Of a DNA stretch of 64,000 nt, positions 37,972 through 52,500 are shown one piece after another. A program made the translations under genes and the position numbers. The first letter of the stretch is position 1; each line of letters starts with the position of its first letter. This DNA is from Tubulanus polymorphus (taxonomy: Eukaryota; Nemertea; Palaeonemertea; Tubulaniformes; Tubulanidae): contig NC_134028.1 of NCBI RefSeq assembly GCF_964204645.1, forward strand, positions 248,001 through 312,000, written 5' to 3'. The notes beneath the pieces were generated by a model. That model searched no databases, had not been told where the DNA came from, and worked only from the letters and a program-made list of their open reading frames with translations.

Positions 37972-40900
37972 GTACACCCTAACCCATCAATTAAGATAGA
38001 ACTGATCATCTTTAGGACCCTATTTTGCAAGAAAAATCTGTATCTTTCAGTCCATCTACTCGAAATCAGTTCAGTCTACCTTAACCTATCATTTCAGATC
38101 GAGTCCATCATCTTCAGGAGCATAAATAGCCAGAAAATTCTTAATCTTTCCACCTATCTATTTGAAATCAGTTCAGTACACCCTAACCCATCAATTAAGA
38201 TAGAACTCATCATCTATAGGACCCTATTTTGCAAGAAAAATCTGTATCTTTCAGTCCATCTACTCGAAATCAGTTCAGTCTACCTTAACCTATCATTTCA
38301 GATCGAGTCCATCATCTTCAGGAGCATAAATAGCCAGAAAATTCTTAATCTTTCCACCTATCTATTTGAAATCAGTTCAATACGCCTTAACCCATCTTTT
38401 CAGATTGAATCCATCATCTTCAGAACCAAAAGCAGCCAGAAAATTCTGATTCTTTCCACCTATCTATTTGAAATCAGTTCAGTACACCCTAACCCATCAA
38501 TTAAGATAGAATTCATCATCTTTAGGACCCTATTTTGCAAGAAAAATTTGTATCTTTCAGTCCATCTACTCGAAATCAGTTCAGTTTACCTTAACCTATC
38601 ATTTCAGATCGAGTCCATCATCTTCAGGAGCATAAATAGCCAGAAAATTCTTAATCTTTCCACCTATCTATTTGAAATCAGTTCAATACGCCTTAGCCCA
38701 TCTTTTCAGATTGAGTCCATCATCTTCAGAACCAAAGGCAGCCAGAAAATTCTGATTCTTTCCACCTATCTATTTGAAATCAGTTCAGTTCACCCTAACT
38801 CATCAATTAAGATAGAATTCATTATCTTTAGGACCCTATTTTGCAAGAAAAATCTGTGTCTTTCAGTCCATCTACTCGAAATCAGTTCAGTTTACCTTAA
38901 CCTATCATTTCAGATCGAGTCCATCATCTTCAGGAGCATAAATAGCCAGAAAATTCTTAATCTTTCCACCTATCTATTTGAAATCAGTTCAATACGCCTT
39001 AACCCATCTTTTCAGATTGAGTCCATCATCTTCAGAACCAAAGGCAGCTAGAAAATTCTGATTCTTTCAACCTATCTATTTGAAATCAGTTCAGTACACC
39101 CTAACCCATCAATTAAGATAGAATTCATCATCTTTAGGACCCTATTTTGCAAGCAAAATCTGTATCTTTCAGTCCATCTATTCGAAATCAGTTCAGTTTA
39201 CCTTAACCTATCATTTCAGATCGAGTCCATCATCTTCAGGAGCATAAATAGCCAGAAAATTCTTAATCTTTCCACCTATCTATTTGAAATCAGTTCAGTA
39301 CACCCTAACCCATCAATTAAGATAGAACTCATCATCTTTAGGACCCTATTTTGAAAGAAAAATTTGTATCTTTCAGTCCATCTACTCGAAATCAGTTCAG
39401 TCTACCTTAACCTATCATTTCAGATCGAGTCCATCATCTTCAGGAGCATAAATAACCAGAAAATTCTTAATCTTTCCACCTATCTATTTGAAATCAGTTC
39501 AATACGCCTTAGCCCATCTTTTCAGATTCAGTCCATCATCTTCAGAACCAAAGGCAGCCAGAAAATTCTTAATCTTTCCACCTATCTGTTTGAAATCAGT
39601 TCAGTTCACCCTAACCCATCAATTTAGATAGAATTCATCATCTTTAGGACCCTATTTTGCAAGAAAAACCTGTATCTTTCAGTCCATCTGCTCGAAATCA
39701 GTTCAGTTTACCTTAACCTATCATTTCAGATCGAGTCCATCATCTTCAGGAGCATAAATAGCCAGAAAATTCTTAATCTTTCCACCTATCTATTTGAAAT
39801 CAGTTCAATACGCCTTAACACATCTTTTCAGATTGAATCCATCATCTTCAGAACCAAAAGCAGCCAGAAAATTCTGATTCTTTACACCTATCTATTTGAA
39901 ATCAGTTCAGTACACCCTAACCCATCAATTAAGATAGAACTCATCATCTTTAGGACCCTATTTTGCAAGAAAAATCTGTATCTTTCAGTCCATCTGCTCG
40001 AAATCAGTTCAGTTTACCTTAACCTATCATTTCAGATCGAGTCCATCATCTTCAGGAGCATAAATAGCCAGAAAATTCTTAATCTTTCCACCTATCTATT
40101 TGAAATCAGTTCAATACGCCTTAACACATCTTTTCAGATTGAATCCATCATCTTCAGAACCAAAAGCTGCCAGAAAATTCTTAATCTTTCAACCTATCTA
40201 TTTGAAATCAGTTCAGTACACCCTAACCCATCAATTAAGATAGAATTCATCATCTTTAGGACCCTATTTTGCAAGAAAAATCTGTATCTTTCAGTCCATC
40301 TACTCGAAATCAGTTCAGTTTACCTTAACCTATCATTTCAGATCGAGTCCATCATCTTCAGGAGCATAAATAGCCAGAAAATTCTTAATCTTTCCACCTA
40401 TCTATTTGAAATCAGTTCAATACGCCTTAGCCCATCTTTTCAGATTCAGTCCATCATCTTCAGAACCAAAGGCAGCCAGAAAATTCTGATTCTTTCCAAC
40501 TATCTATTTGAAATCAGTTCAGTTCACCCTAACCCATCAATTAAGGTAGAATTCATCATCTTTAGGACCCTATTTTGCAAGAAAAATCTGTATCTTTCAG
40601 TCCATCTACTCGAAATCAGTTCAGTTTACCTTAACCTATCATTTCAGATCGAGTCCATCATCTTCAGGAGCATAAATAGCCAGATAATTCTGAATCTTTC
40701 CACCTATCTATTTGAAATCAGTTCAATACGCCTTAGCCCATCTTTTCAGATTGAGTCCATCATCTTCAGAACCAAAGGCAGCCAGAAAATTCTGATTCTT
40801 TCCACCTATCTATTTGAAATCAGTTCAGTTCACCCCAACCCATCAATTAAGATAGAATTCATCATCTTTAGGACCCTATTTTGCAAGCAAAATCTGTATC

Positions 40901-43870
40901 TTTCAGTCCATCTATTCGAAATCAGTTCAGTTTACCTTAACCTATCATTTCAGATCGAGTCCATCATCTTCAGGAGCATAAATAGCCAGAAAATTCTTAA
41001 TCTTTCCACCTATCTATTTGAAATCAGTTCAGTACACCCTAACCCATCAATTAAGATAGAACTCATCATCTATAGGACCCTATTTTGCAAGAAAAATCTG
41101 TATCTTTCAGTCCATCTACTCGAAATCAGTTCAGTCTACCTTAACCTATCATTTCAGATCGAGTCCATCATCTTCAGGAGCATAAATAGCCAGAAAATTC
41201 TTAATCTTTCCACCTATCTATTTGAAATCAGTTCAATACGCCTTAACACATCTTTTCAGATTGAATCCATCATCTTCAGAACCAAAAGCAGCCAGAAAAT
41301 TCTGATTCTTGCCACCTATCTATTTGAAATCAGTTCAGTACACCCTAACCCATCAATTAAGATAGAACTCATCAACTTTAGGACCCTATTTTGCAAGAAA
41401 AATCTGTATCTTTCAGTCCATCTACTCGAAATCAGTTCAGTCTACCTTAACCTATCATTTCAGATCGAGTCCATCATCTTCAGGAGCATAAATAGCCAGA
41501 AAATTCTTAATCTTTCCACCTATCTATTTGAAATCAGTTCAATACGCCTTAACCCATCTTTTCAGATTGAATCCATCATCTTCAGAACCAAAAGCAGCCA
41601 GAAAATTCTGATTCTTTCCACCTATCTATTTGAAATCAGTTCAGTACACCCTAACCCATCAATTAAGATAGAATTCATCATCTTTAGGACCCTATTTTGC
41701 AAGAAAAATTTGTATCTTTCAGTCCATCTACTCGAAATCAGTTCAGTTTACCTTAACCTATCATTTCAGATCGAGTCCATCATCTTCAGGAGCATAAATA
41801 GCCAGAAAATTCTTAATCTTTCCACCTATCTATTTGAAATCAGTTCAATACGCCTTAGCCCATCTTTTCAGATTGAGTCCATCATCTTCAGAACCAAAGG
41901 CAGCCAGAAAATTCTGATTCTTTCCACCTATCTATTTGAAATCAGTTCAGTTCACCCTAACTCATCAATTAAGATAGAATTCATTATCTTTAGGACCCTA
42001 TTTTGCAAGAAAAATCTGTGTCTTTCAGTCCATCTACTCGAAATCAGTTCAGTTTACCTTAACCTATCATTTCAGATCGAGTCCATCATCTTCAGGAGCA
42101 TAAATAGCCAGAAAATTCTTAATCTTTCCACCTATCTATTTGAAATCAGTTCAATACGCCTTAGCCCATCTTTTCAGATTGAGTCCATCATCTTCAGAAC
42201 CAAAGGCAGCCAGAAAATTCTGATTCTTTCCACCTATCTATTTGAAATCAGTTCAGTTCACCCTAACCCATCAATTAAGATAGAATTCATCATCTTTAGG
42301 ACCCTATTTTGCAAGAAAAATCTGTATCTTTCAGTCCATCTACTCGAAATCAGTTCAGTTTACCTTAACCTATCATTTCAGATCGAGTCCATCATCTTCA
42401 GGAGCATAAATAGCCAGAAAATTCTTAATCTTTCCACCTATTCATTTGAAATCAGTTCAGTACACCCTAACCCATCAATTAAGTTAGAATTCATCATCTT
42501 TAGGACCCTATTTTGCAAGAAAAATCTGTATCTTTCAGTCCATCTACTCGAAATCAGTTCAGTTTACCTTAACCTATCATTTCAGATCGAGTCCATCATC
42601 TTCAGGAGCATAAATAGCCAGAAAATTCTTAATCTTTCCACCTATCTATTTGAAATCAGTTCAATACGCCTTAGCCCATCTTTTCAGATTGAGTCCATCA
42701 CCTTCAGAACCAAAGGCAGCCAGAAAATTCTGATTCTTTCCACCTATCTATTTGAAATCAGTTCAGTTCACCCTAACCCATCAATTAAGATAGAATTCAT
42801 CATCTTTAGGACCCTATTTTGCAAGAAAAATCTGTATCTTTCAGTCCATCTACTCGAAATCAGTTCAGTTTACCTTAACCTATCATTTCAGATCGAGTCC
42901 ATCATCTTCAGGAGCATAAATAGCCAGAAAATTCTTAATCTTTCCACCTATCTATTTGAAATCAGTTGAGTACACCCTAACCCATCAATTAAGATAGAAC
43001 TGATCATCTTTAGGACCCTATTTTGCAAGAAAAATCTGTATCTTTCAGTCCATCTACTCGAAATCAGTTCAGTCTACCTTAACCTATCATTTCAGATCGA
43101 GTCCATCATCTTCAGGAGCATAAATAGCCAGAAAATTCTTAATCTTTCCACCTATCTATTTGAAATCAGTTCAGTACACCCTAACCCATCAATTAAGATA
43201 GAACTCATCATCTATAGGACCCTATTTTGCAAGAAAAATCTGTATCTTTCAGTCCATCTACTCGAAATCAGTTCAGTCTACCTTAACCTATCATTTCAGA
43301 TCGAGTCCATCATCTTCAGGAGCATAAATAGCCAGAAAATTCTTAATCTTTCCACCTATCTATTTGAAATCAGTTCAATACGCCTTAACCCATCTTTTCA
43401 GATTGAATCCATCATCTTCAGAACCAAAAGCAGCCAGAAAATTCTGATTCTTTCCACCTATCTATTTGAAATCAGTTCAGTACACCCTAACCCATCAATT
43501 AAGATAGAATTCATCATCTTTAGGACCCTATTTTGCAAGAAAAATTTGTATCTTTCAGTCCATCTACTCGAAATCAGTTCAGTTTACCTTAACCTATCAT
43601 TTCAGATCGAGTCCATCATCTTCAGGAGCATAAATAGCCAGAAAATTCTTAATCTTTCCACCTATCTATTTGAAATCAGTTCAATACGCCTTAGCCCATT
43701 TTTTCAGATTGAGTCCATCATCTTCAGAACCAAAGGCAGCCAGAAAATTCTGATTCTTTCCACCTATCTATTTGAAATCAGTTCAGTTCACCCTAACTCA
43801 TCAATTAAGATAGAATTCATTATCTTTAGGACCCTATTTTGCAAGAAAAATCTGTGTCTTTCAGTCCATC
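37030..43870 (+). repeat. Segmental duplication, offset 4998 bp (49 subunits)
   Basis: About 18 subunits at 37030-38870 recur at 42030-43868. Shared rare variants are gtccatcacc (near 37700 and 42698), gttgagtac (near 37968 and 42966), aactgatc (38000 and 42998) and aaatttgtatc (38546 and 43544). The second copy has private tattcatttg near 42440 and cccattttttcag near 43698. Left boundary is approximate. Confidence 0.82.
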
Positions 43871-43889
43871 TGCTCGAAATCAGTTCAGT

Positions 43890-46800
43890 TTACCTTAACC
43901 TATCATTTCAGATCGAGTCCATCATCTTCAGGAGCATAAATAGCCAGAAAATTCTTAATCTTTCCACCTATCTATTTGAAATCAGTTCAATACGCCTTAG
44001 CCCATCTTTTCAGATTCAGTCCATCATCTTCAGAACCAAAGGCAGCCAGAAAATTCTTAATCTTTCCACCTATCTGTTTGAAATCAGTTCAGTTCACCCT
44101 AACCCATCAATTTAGATAGAATTCATCATCTTTAGGACCCTATTTTGCAAGAAAAACCTGTATCTTTCAGTCCATCTGCTCGAAATCAGTTCAGTTTACC
44201 TTAACCTATCATTTCAGATCGAGTCCATCATCTTCAGGAGCATAAATAGCCAGAAAATTCTTAATCTTTCCACCTATCTATTTGAAATCAGTTCAATACG
44301 CCTTAACACATCTTTTCAGATTGAATCCATCATCTTCAGAACCAAAAGCAGCCAGAAAATTCTGATTCTTTACACCTATCTATTTGAAATCAGTTCAGTA
44401 CACCCTAACCCATCAATTAAGATAGAACTCATCATCTTTAGGACCCTATTTTGCAAGAAAAATCTGTATCTTTCAGTCCATCTGCTCGAAATCAGTTCAG
44501 TTTACCTTAACCTATCATTTCAGATCGAGTCCATCATCTTCAGGAGCATAAATAGCCAGAAAATTCTTAATCTTTCCACCTATCTATTTGAAATCAGTTC
44601 AATACGCCTTAACACATCTTTTCAGATTGAATCCATCATCTTCAGAACCAAAAGCTGCCAGAAAATTCTTAATCTTTCAACCTATCTATTTGAAATCAGT
44701 TCAGTACACCCTAACCCATCAATTAAGATAGAATTCATCATCTTTAGGACCCTATTTTGCAAGAAAAATCTGTATCTTTCAGTCCATCTACTCGAAATCA
44801 GTTCAGTTTACCTTAACCTATCATTTCAGATCGAGTCCATCATCTTCAGGAGCATAAATAGCCAGAAAATTCTTAATCTTTCCACCTATCTATTTGAAAT
44901 CAGTTCAATACGCCTTAGCCCATCTTTTCAGATTCAGTCCATCATCTTCAGAACCAAAGGCAGCCAGAAAATTCTGATTCTTTCCAACTATCTATTTGAA
45001 ATCAGTTCAGTTCACCCTAACCCATCAATTAAGGTAGAATTCATCATCTTTAGGACCCTATTTTGCAAGAAAAATCTGTATCTTTCAGTCCATCTACTCG
45101 AAATCAGTTCAGTTTACCTTAACCTATCATTTCAGATCGAGTCCATCATCTTCAGGAGCATAAATAGCCAGATAATTCTGAATCTTTCCACCTATCTATT
45201 TGAAATCAGTTCAATACGCCTTAGCCCATCTTTTCAGATTGAGTCCATCATCTTCAGAACCAAAGGCAGCCAGAAAATTCTGACTCTTTCCACCTATCTA
45301 TTTGAAATCAGTTCAGTTCACCCCAACCCATCAATTAAGATAGAATTCATCATCTTTAGGACCCTATTTTGCAAGCAAAATCTGTATCTTTCAGTCCATC
45401 TATTCGAAATCAGTTCAGTTTACCTTAACCTATCATTTCAGATCGAGTCCATCATCTTCAGGAGCATAAATAGCCAGAAAATTCTTAATCTTTCCACCTA
45501 TCTATTTGAAATCAGTTCAGTACACCCTAACCCATCAATTAAGATAGAACTCATCATCTATAGGACCCTATTTTGCAAGAAAAATCTGTATCTTTCAGTC
45601 CATCTACTCGAAATCAGTTCAGTCTACCTTAACCTATCATTTCAGATCGAGTCCATCATCTTCAGGAGCATAAATAGCCAGAAAATTCTTAATCTTTCCA
45701 CCTATCTATTTGAAATCAGTTCAATACGCCTTAGCCCATCTTTTCAGATTCAGTCCATCATCTTCAGAACCAAAGGCAGCCAGAAAATTCTGATTCTTTC
45801 CACCTATCTATTTGAAATCAGTTCAGTTCACCCTAACTCATCAATTAAGATAGAATTCATTATCTTTAGGACCCTATTTTGCAAGAAAAATCTGTATCTT
45901 TCAGTCCATCTGCTCGAAATCAGTTCAGTTTACCTTAACCTATCATTTCAGATCGAGTCCATCATCTTCAGGAGCATAAATAGCCAGAAAATTCTTAATC
46001 TTTCCACCTATCTATTTGAAATCAGTTCAATACGCCTTAACACATCTTTTCAGATTGAATCCATCATCTTCAGAACCAAAAGCTGCCAGAAAATTCTTAA
46101 TCTTTCAACCTATCTATTTGAAATCAGTTCAGTACACCCTAACCCATCAATTAAGATAGAATTCATCATCTTTAGGACCCTATTTTGCAAGAAAAATCTG
46201 TATCTTTCAGTCCATCTACTCGAAATCAGTTCAGTTTACCTTAACCTATCATTTCAGATCGAGTCCATCATCTTCAGGAGCATAAATAGCCAGAAAATTC
46301 TTAATCTTTCCACCTATCTATTTGAAATCAGTTCAATACGCCTTAGCCCATCTTTTCAGATTCAGTCCATCATCTTCAGAACCAAAGGCAGCCAGAAAAT
46401 TCTGATTCTTTCCAACTATCTATTTGAAATCAGTTCAGTTCACCCTAACCCATCAATTAAGGTAGAATTCATCATCTTTAGGACCCTATTTTGCAAGAAA
46501 AATCTGTATCTTTCAGTCCATCTACTCGAAATCAGTTCAGTTTACCTTAACCTATCATTTCAGATCGAGTCCATCATCTTCAGGAGCATAAATAGCCAGA
46601 TAATTCTGAATCTTTCCACCTATCTATTTGAAATCAGTTCAATACGCCTTAGCCCATCTTTTCAGATTGAGTCCATCATCTTCAGAACCAAAGGCAGCCA
46701 GAAAATTCTGATTCTTTCCACCTATCTATTTGAAATCAGTTCAGTTCACCCCAACCCATCAATTAAGATAGAATTCATCATCTTTAGGACCCTATTTTGC

Positions 46801-49188
46801 AAGCAAAATCTGTATCTTTCAGTCCATCTATTCGAAATCAGTTCAGTTTACCTTAACCTATCATTTCAGATCGAGTCCATCATCTTCAGGAGCATAAATA
46901 GCCAGAAAATTCTTAATCTTTCCACCTATCTATTTGAAATCAGTTCAGTACACCCTAACCCATCAATTAAGATAGAACTCATCATCTATAGGACCCTATT
47001 TTGCAAGAAAAATCTGTATCTTTCAGTCCATCTACTCGAAATCAGTTCAGTCTACCTTAACCTATCATTTCAGATCGAGTCCATCATCTTCAGGAGCATA
47101 AATAGCCAGAAAATTCTTAATCTTTCCACCTATCTATTTGAAATCAGTTCAATACGCCTTAACACATCTTTTCAGATTGAATCCATCATCTTCAGAACCA
47201 AAAGCAGCCAGAAAATTCTGATTCTTGCCACCTATCTATTTGAAATCAGTTCAGTACACCCTAACCCATCAATTAAGATAGAACTCATCAACTTTAGGAC
47301 CCTATTTTGCAAGAAAAATCTGTATCTTTCAGTCCATCTACTCGAAATCAGTTCAGTCTACCTTAACCTATCATTTCAGATCGAGTCCATCATCTTCAGG
47401 AGCATAAATAGCCAGAAAATTCTTAATCTTTCCACCTATCTATTTGAAATCAGTTCAATACGCCTTAGCCCATCTTTTCAGATTCAGTCCATCATCTTCA
47501 GAACCAAAGGCAGCCAGAAAATTCTTAATCTTTCCACCTATCTGTTTGAAATCAGTTCAGTTCACCCTAACCCATCAATTTAGATAGAATTCATCATCTT
47601 TAGGACCCTATTTTGCAAGAAAAACCTGTATCTTTCAGTCCATCTGCTCGAAATCAGTTCAGTTTACCTTAACCTATCATTTCAGATCGAGTCCATCATC
47701 TTCAGGAGCATAAATAGCCAGAAAATTCTTAATCTTTCCACCTATCTATTTGAAATCAGTTCAATACGCCTTAACACATCTTTTCAGATTGAATCCATCA
47801 TCTTCAGAACCAAAAGCAGCCAGAAAATTCTGATTCTTTACACCTATCTATTTGAAATCAGTTCAGTACACCCTAACCCATCAATTAAGATAGAACTCAT
47901 CATCTTTAGGACCCTATTTTGCAAGAAAAATCTGTATCTTTCAGTCCATCTGCTCGAAATCAGTTCAGTTTACCTTAACCTATCATTTCAGATCGAGTCC
48001 ATCATCTTCAGGAGCATAAATAGCCAGAAAATTCTTAATCTTTCCACCTATCTATTTGAAATCAGTTCAATACGCCTTAACACATCTTTTCAGATTGAAT
48101 CCATCATCTTCAGAACCAAAAGCTGCCAGAAAATTCTTAATCTTTCAACCTATCTATTTGAAATCAGTTCAGTACACCCTAACCCATCAATTAAGATAGA
48201 ATTCATCATCTTTAGGACCCTATTTTGCAAGAAAAATCTGTATCTTTCAGTCCATCTACTCGAAATCAGTTCAGTTTACCTTAACCTATCATTTCAGATC
48301 GAGTCCATCATCTTCAGGAGCATAAATAGCCAGAAAATTCTTAATCTTTCCACCTATCTATTTGAAATCAGTTCAATACGCCTTAGCCCATCTTTTCAGA
48401 TTCAGTCCATCATCTTCAGAACCAAAGGCAGCCAGAAAATTCTGATTCTTTCCAACTATCTATTTGAAATCAGTTCAGTTCACCCTAACCCATCAATTAA
48501 GGTAGAATTCATCATCTTTAGGACCCTATTTTGCAAGAAAAATCTGTATCTTTCAGTCCATCTACTCGAAATCAGTTCAGTTTACCTTAACCTATCATTT
48601 CAGATCGAGTCCATCATCTTCAGGAGCATAAATAGCCAGATAATTCTGAATCTTTCCACCTATCTATTTGAAATCAGTTCAATACGCCTTAGCCCATCTT
48701 TTCAGATTGAGTCCATCATCTTCAGAACCAAAGGCAGCCAGAAAATTCTGATTCTTTCCACCTATCTATTTGAAATCAGTTCAGTTCACCCCAACCCATC
48801 AATTAAGATAGAATTCATCATCTTTAGGACCCTATTTTGCAAGCAAAATCTGTATCTTTCAGTCCATCTATTCGAAATCAGTTCAGTTTACCTTAACCTA
48901 TCATTTCAGATCGAGTCCATCATCTTCAGGAGCATAAATAGCCAGAAAATTCTTAATCTTTCCACCTATCTATTTGAAATCAGTTCAGTACACCCTAACC
49001 CATCAATTAAGATAGAACTCATCATCTATAGGACCCTATTTTGCAAGAAAAATCTGTATCTTTCAGTCCATCTACTCGAAATCAGTTCAGTCTACCTTAA
49101 CCTATCATTTCAGATCGAGTCCATCATCTTCAGGAGCATAAATAGCCAGAAAATTCTTAATCTTTCCACCTATCTATTTGAAATCAGT
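43890..49188 (+). repeat. Segmental duplication, offset 3468 bp (34 subunits)
   Basis: About 18 subunits at 43890-45720 recur at 47358-49188. Shared: tttacacc (44369 and 47837), aaaagctgcc, ccaactatc, attaaggtag, gataattctg, ccccaaccc (near 45322 and 48790), gcaagcaaaatc and tctatagg (near 45557 and 49025). A private ctgactcttt lies near 45282 in the first copy. Confidence 0.85.
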
Positions 49189-49506
49189 TCAATACGCCTT
49201 AACACATCTTTTCAGATTGAATCCATCATCTTCAGAACCAAAAGCAGCCAGAAAATTCTGATTCTTGCCACCTATCTATTTGAAATCAGTTCAGTACACC
49301 CTAACCCATCAATTAAGATAGAACTCATCAACTTTAGGACCCTATTTTGCAAGAAAAATCTGTATCTTTCAGTCCATCTACTCGAAATCAGTTCAGTCTA
49401 CCTTAACCTATCATTTCAGATCGAGTCCATCATCTTCAGGAGCATAAATAGCCAGAAAATTCTTAATCTTTCCACCTATCTATTTGAAATCAGTTCAATA
49501 CGCCTT
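45885..49506 (+). repeat. 2040-bp tandem duplication (20 subunits), first site
   Basis: About 15-16 subunits at 45885-47466 recur at 47925-49506 with offset 2040. Shared rare variants are ccccaaccc (near 46750 and 48790), tctatagg (near 46985 and 49025), ttgccacc (near 47226 and 49266) and atcaacttta (47287 and 49327). No differences noticed inside. Confidence 0.86.
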
Positions 49507-52500
49507 AACCCATCTTTTCAGATTGAATCCATCATCTTCAGAACCAAAAGCAGCCAGAAAATTCTGATTCTTTCCACCTATCTATTTGAAATCAGTTCAG
49601 TACACCCTAACCCATCAATTAAGATAGAATTCATCATCTTTAGGACCCTATTTTGCAAGAAAAATTTGTATCTTTCAGTCCATCTACTCGAAATCAGTTC
49701 AGTTTACCTTAACCTATCATTTCAGATCGAGTCCATCATCTTCAGGAGCATAAATAGCCAGAAAATTCTTAATCTTTCCACCTATCTATTTGAAATCAGT
49801 TCAATACGCCTTAGCCCATCTTTTCAGATTGAGTCCATCATCTTCAGAACCAAAGGCAGCCAGAAAATTCTGATTCTTTCCACCTATCTATTTGAAATCA
49901 GTTCAGTTCACCCTAACTCATCAATTAAGATAGAATTCATTATCTTTAGGACCCTATTTTGCAAGAAAAATCTGTGTCTTTCAGTCCATCTACTCGAAAT
50001 CAGTTCAGTTTACCTTAACCTATCATTTCAGATCGAGTCCATCATCTTCAGGAGCATAAATAGCCAGAAAATTCTTAATCTTTCCACCTATCTATTTGAA
50101 ATCAGTTCAATACGCCTTAACCCATCTTTTCAGATTGAGTCCATCATCTTCAGAACCAAAGGCAGCTAGAAAATTCTGATTCTTTCAACCTATCTATTTG
50201 AAATCAGTTCAGTACACCCTAACCCATCAATTAAGATAGAATTCATCATCTTTAGGACCCTATTTTGCAAGCAAAATCTGTATCTTTCAGTCCATCTATT
50301 CGAAATCAGTTCAGTTTACCTTAACCTATCATTTCAGATCGAGTCCATCATCTTCAGGAGCATAAATAGCCAGAAAATTCTTAATCTTTCCACCTATCTA
50401 TTTGAAATCAGTTCAGTACACCCTAACCCATCAATTAAGATAGAACTCATCATCTTTAGGACCCTATTTTGAAAGAAAAATTTGTATCTTTCAGTCCATC
50501 TACTCGAAATCAGTTCAGTCTACCTTAACCTATCATTTCAGATCGAGTCCATCATCTTCAGGAGCATAAATAACCAGAAAATTCTTAATCTTTCCACCTA
50601 TCTATTTGAAATCAGTTCAATACGCCTTAGCCCATCTTTTCAGATTCAGTCCATCATCTTCAGAACCAAAGGCAGCCAGAAAATTCTTAATCTTTCCACC
50701 TATCTGTTTGAAATCAGTTCAGTTCACCCTAACCCATCAATTTAGATAGAATTCATCATCTTTAGGACCCTATTTTGCAAGAAAAACCTGTATCTTTCAG
50801 TCCATCTGCTCGAAATCAGTTCAGTTTACCTTAACCTATCATTTCAGATCGAGTCCATCATCTTCAGGAGCATAAATAGCCAGAAAATTCTTAATCTTTC
50901 CACCTATCTATTTGAAATCAGTTCAATACGCCTTAACACATCTTTTCAGATTGAATCCATCATCTTCAGAACCAAAAGCAGCCAGAAAATTCTGATTCTT
51001 TACACCTATCTATTTGAAATCAGTTCAGTACACCCTAACCCATCAATTAAGATAGAACTCATCATCTTTAGGACCCTATTTTGCAAGAAAAATCTGTATC
51101 TTTCAGTCCATCTGCTCGAAATCAGTTCAGTTTACCTTAACCTATCATTTCAGATCGAGTCCATCATCTTCAGGAGCATAAATAGCCAGAAAATTCTTAA
51201 TCTTTCCACCTATCTATTTGAAATCAGTTCAATACGCCTTAACACATCTTTTCAGATTGAATCCATCATCTTCAGAACCAAAAGCTGCCAGAAAATTCTT
51301 AATCTTTCAACCTATCTATTTGAAATCAGTTCAGTACACCCTAACCCATCAATTAAGATAGAACTCATCATCTATAGGACCCTATTTTGCAAGAAAAATC
51401 TGTATCTTTCAGTCCATCTACTCGAAATCAGTTCAGTCTACCTTAACCTATCATTTCAGATCGAGTCCATCATCTTCAGGAGCATAAATAGCCAGAAAAT
51501 TCTTAATCTTTCCACCTATCTATTTGAAATCAGTTCAATACGCCTTAACCCATCTTTTCAGATTGAATCCATCATCTTCAGAACCAAAAGCAGCCAGAAA
51601 ATTCTGATTCTTTCCACCTATCTATTTGAAATCAGTTCAGTACACCCTAACCCATCAATTAAGATAGAATTCATCATCTTTAGGACCCTATTTTGCAAGA
51701 AAAATTTGTATCTTTCAGTCCATCTACTCGAAATCAGTTCAGTTTACCTTAACCTATCATTTCAGATCGAGTCCATCATCTTCAGGAGCATAAATAGCCA
51801 GAAAATTCTTAATCTTTCCACCTATCTATTTGAAATCAGTTCAATACGCCTTAGCCCATCTTTTCAGATTCAGTCCATCATCTTCAGAACCAAAGGCAGC
51901 CAGAAAATTCTGATTCTTTCCACCTATCTATTTGAAATCAGTTCAGTTCACCCTAACTCATCAATTAAGATAGAATTCATTATCTTTAGGACCCTATTTT
52001 GCAAGAAAAATCTGTGTCTTTCAGTCCATCTACTCGAAATCAGTTCAGTTTACCTTAACCTATCATTTCAGATCGAGTCCATCATCTTCAGGAGCATAAA
52101 TAGCCAGAAAATTCTTAATCTTTCCACCTATCTATTTGAAATCAGTTCAATACGCCTTAACCCATCTTTTCAGATTGAGTCCATCATCTTCAGAACCAAA
52201 GGCAGCTAGAAAATTCTGATTCTTTCAACCTATCTATTTGAAATCAGTTCAGTACACCCTAACCCATCAATTAAGATAGAATTCATCATCTTTAGGACCC
52301 TATTTTGCAAGCAAAATCTGTATCTTTCAGTCCATCTATTCGAAATCAGTTCAGTTTACCTTAACCTATCATTTCAGATCGAGTCCATCATCTTCAGGAG
52401 CATAAATAGCCAGAAAATTCTTAATCTTTCCACCTATCTATTTGAAATCAGTTCAGTACACCCTAACCCATCAATTAAGATAGAACTCATCATCTTTAGG

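Larger units (their letters stand above)
32260..38986 (+). repeat. Segmental duplication, offset about 4080 bp
   Basis: About 26 subunits at 32260-34905 recur at about 36341-38986. Shared rare variants are aaaagctgcc (32511 and 36592), gtccatcacc (near 33619 and 37700), gttgagtac with aactgatc (near 33889 and 37970), tctatagg (near 34134 and 38215) and aaatttgtatc (34465 and 38546). The numerical offset is 4081 because the inserted base lies between them. Differences noticed are ctatgtgaaatc near 32549 and agaaaaatctg near 34360, both only in the first copy. Confidence 0.88.
38250..51348 (+). repeat. Segmental duplication, offset 11,118 bp (109 subunits)
   Basis: About 19 subunits at 38250-40230 recur at 49368-51348. 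Shared rare variants: aaatttgtatc (38546 and 49664), ggcagctag (39043 and 50161), gcaagcaaaatc, ttttgaaag (39350 and 50468), tttacacc (39881 and 50999) and aaaagctgcc (40164 and 51282). Outside these limits tctatagg or tctttagg replace one another. Confidence 0.86.
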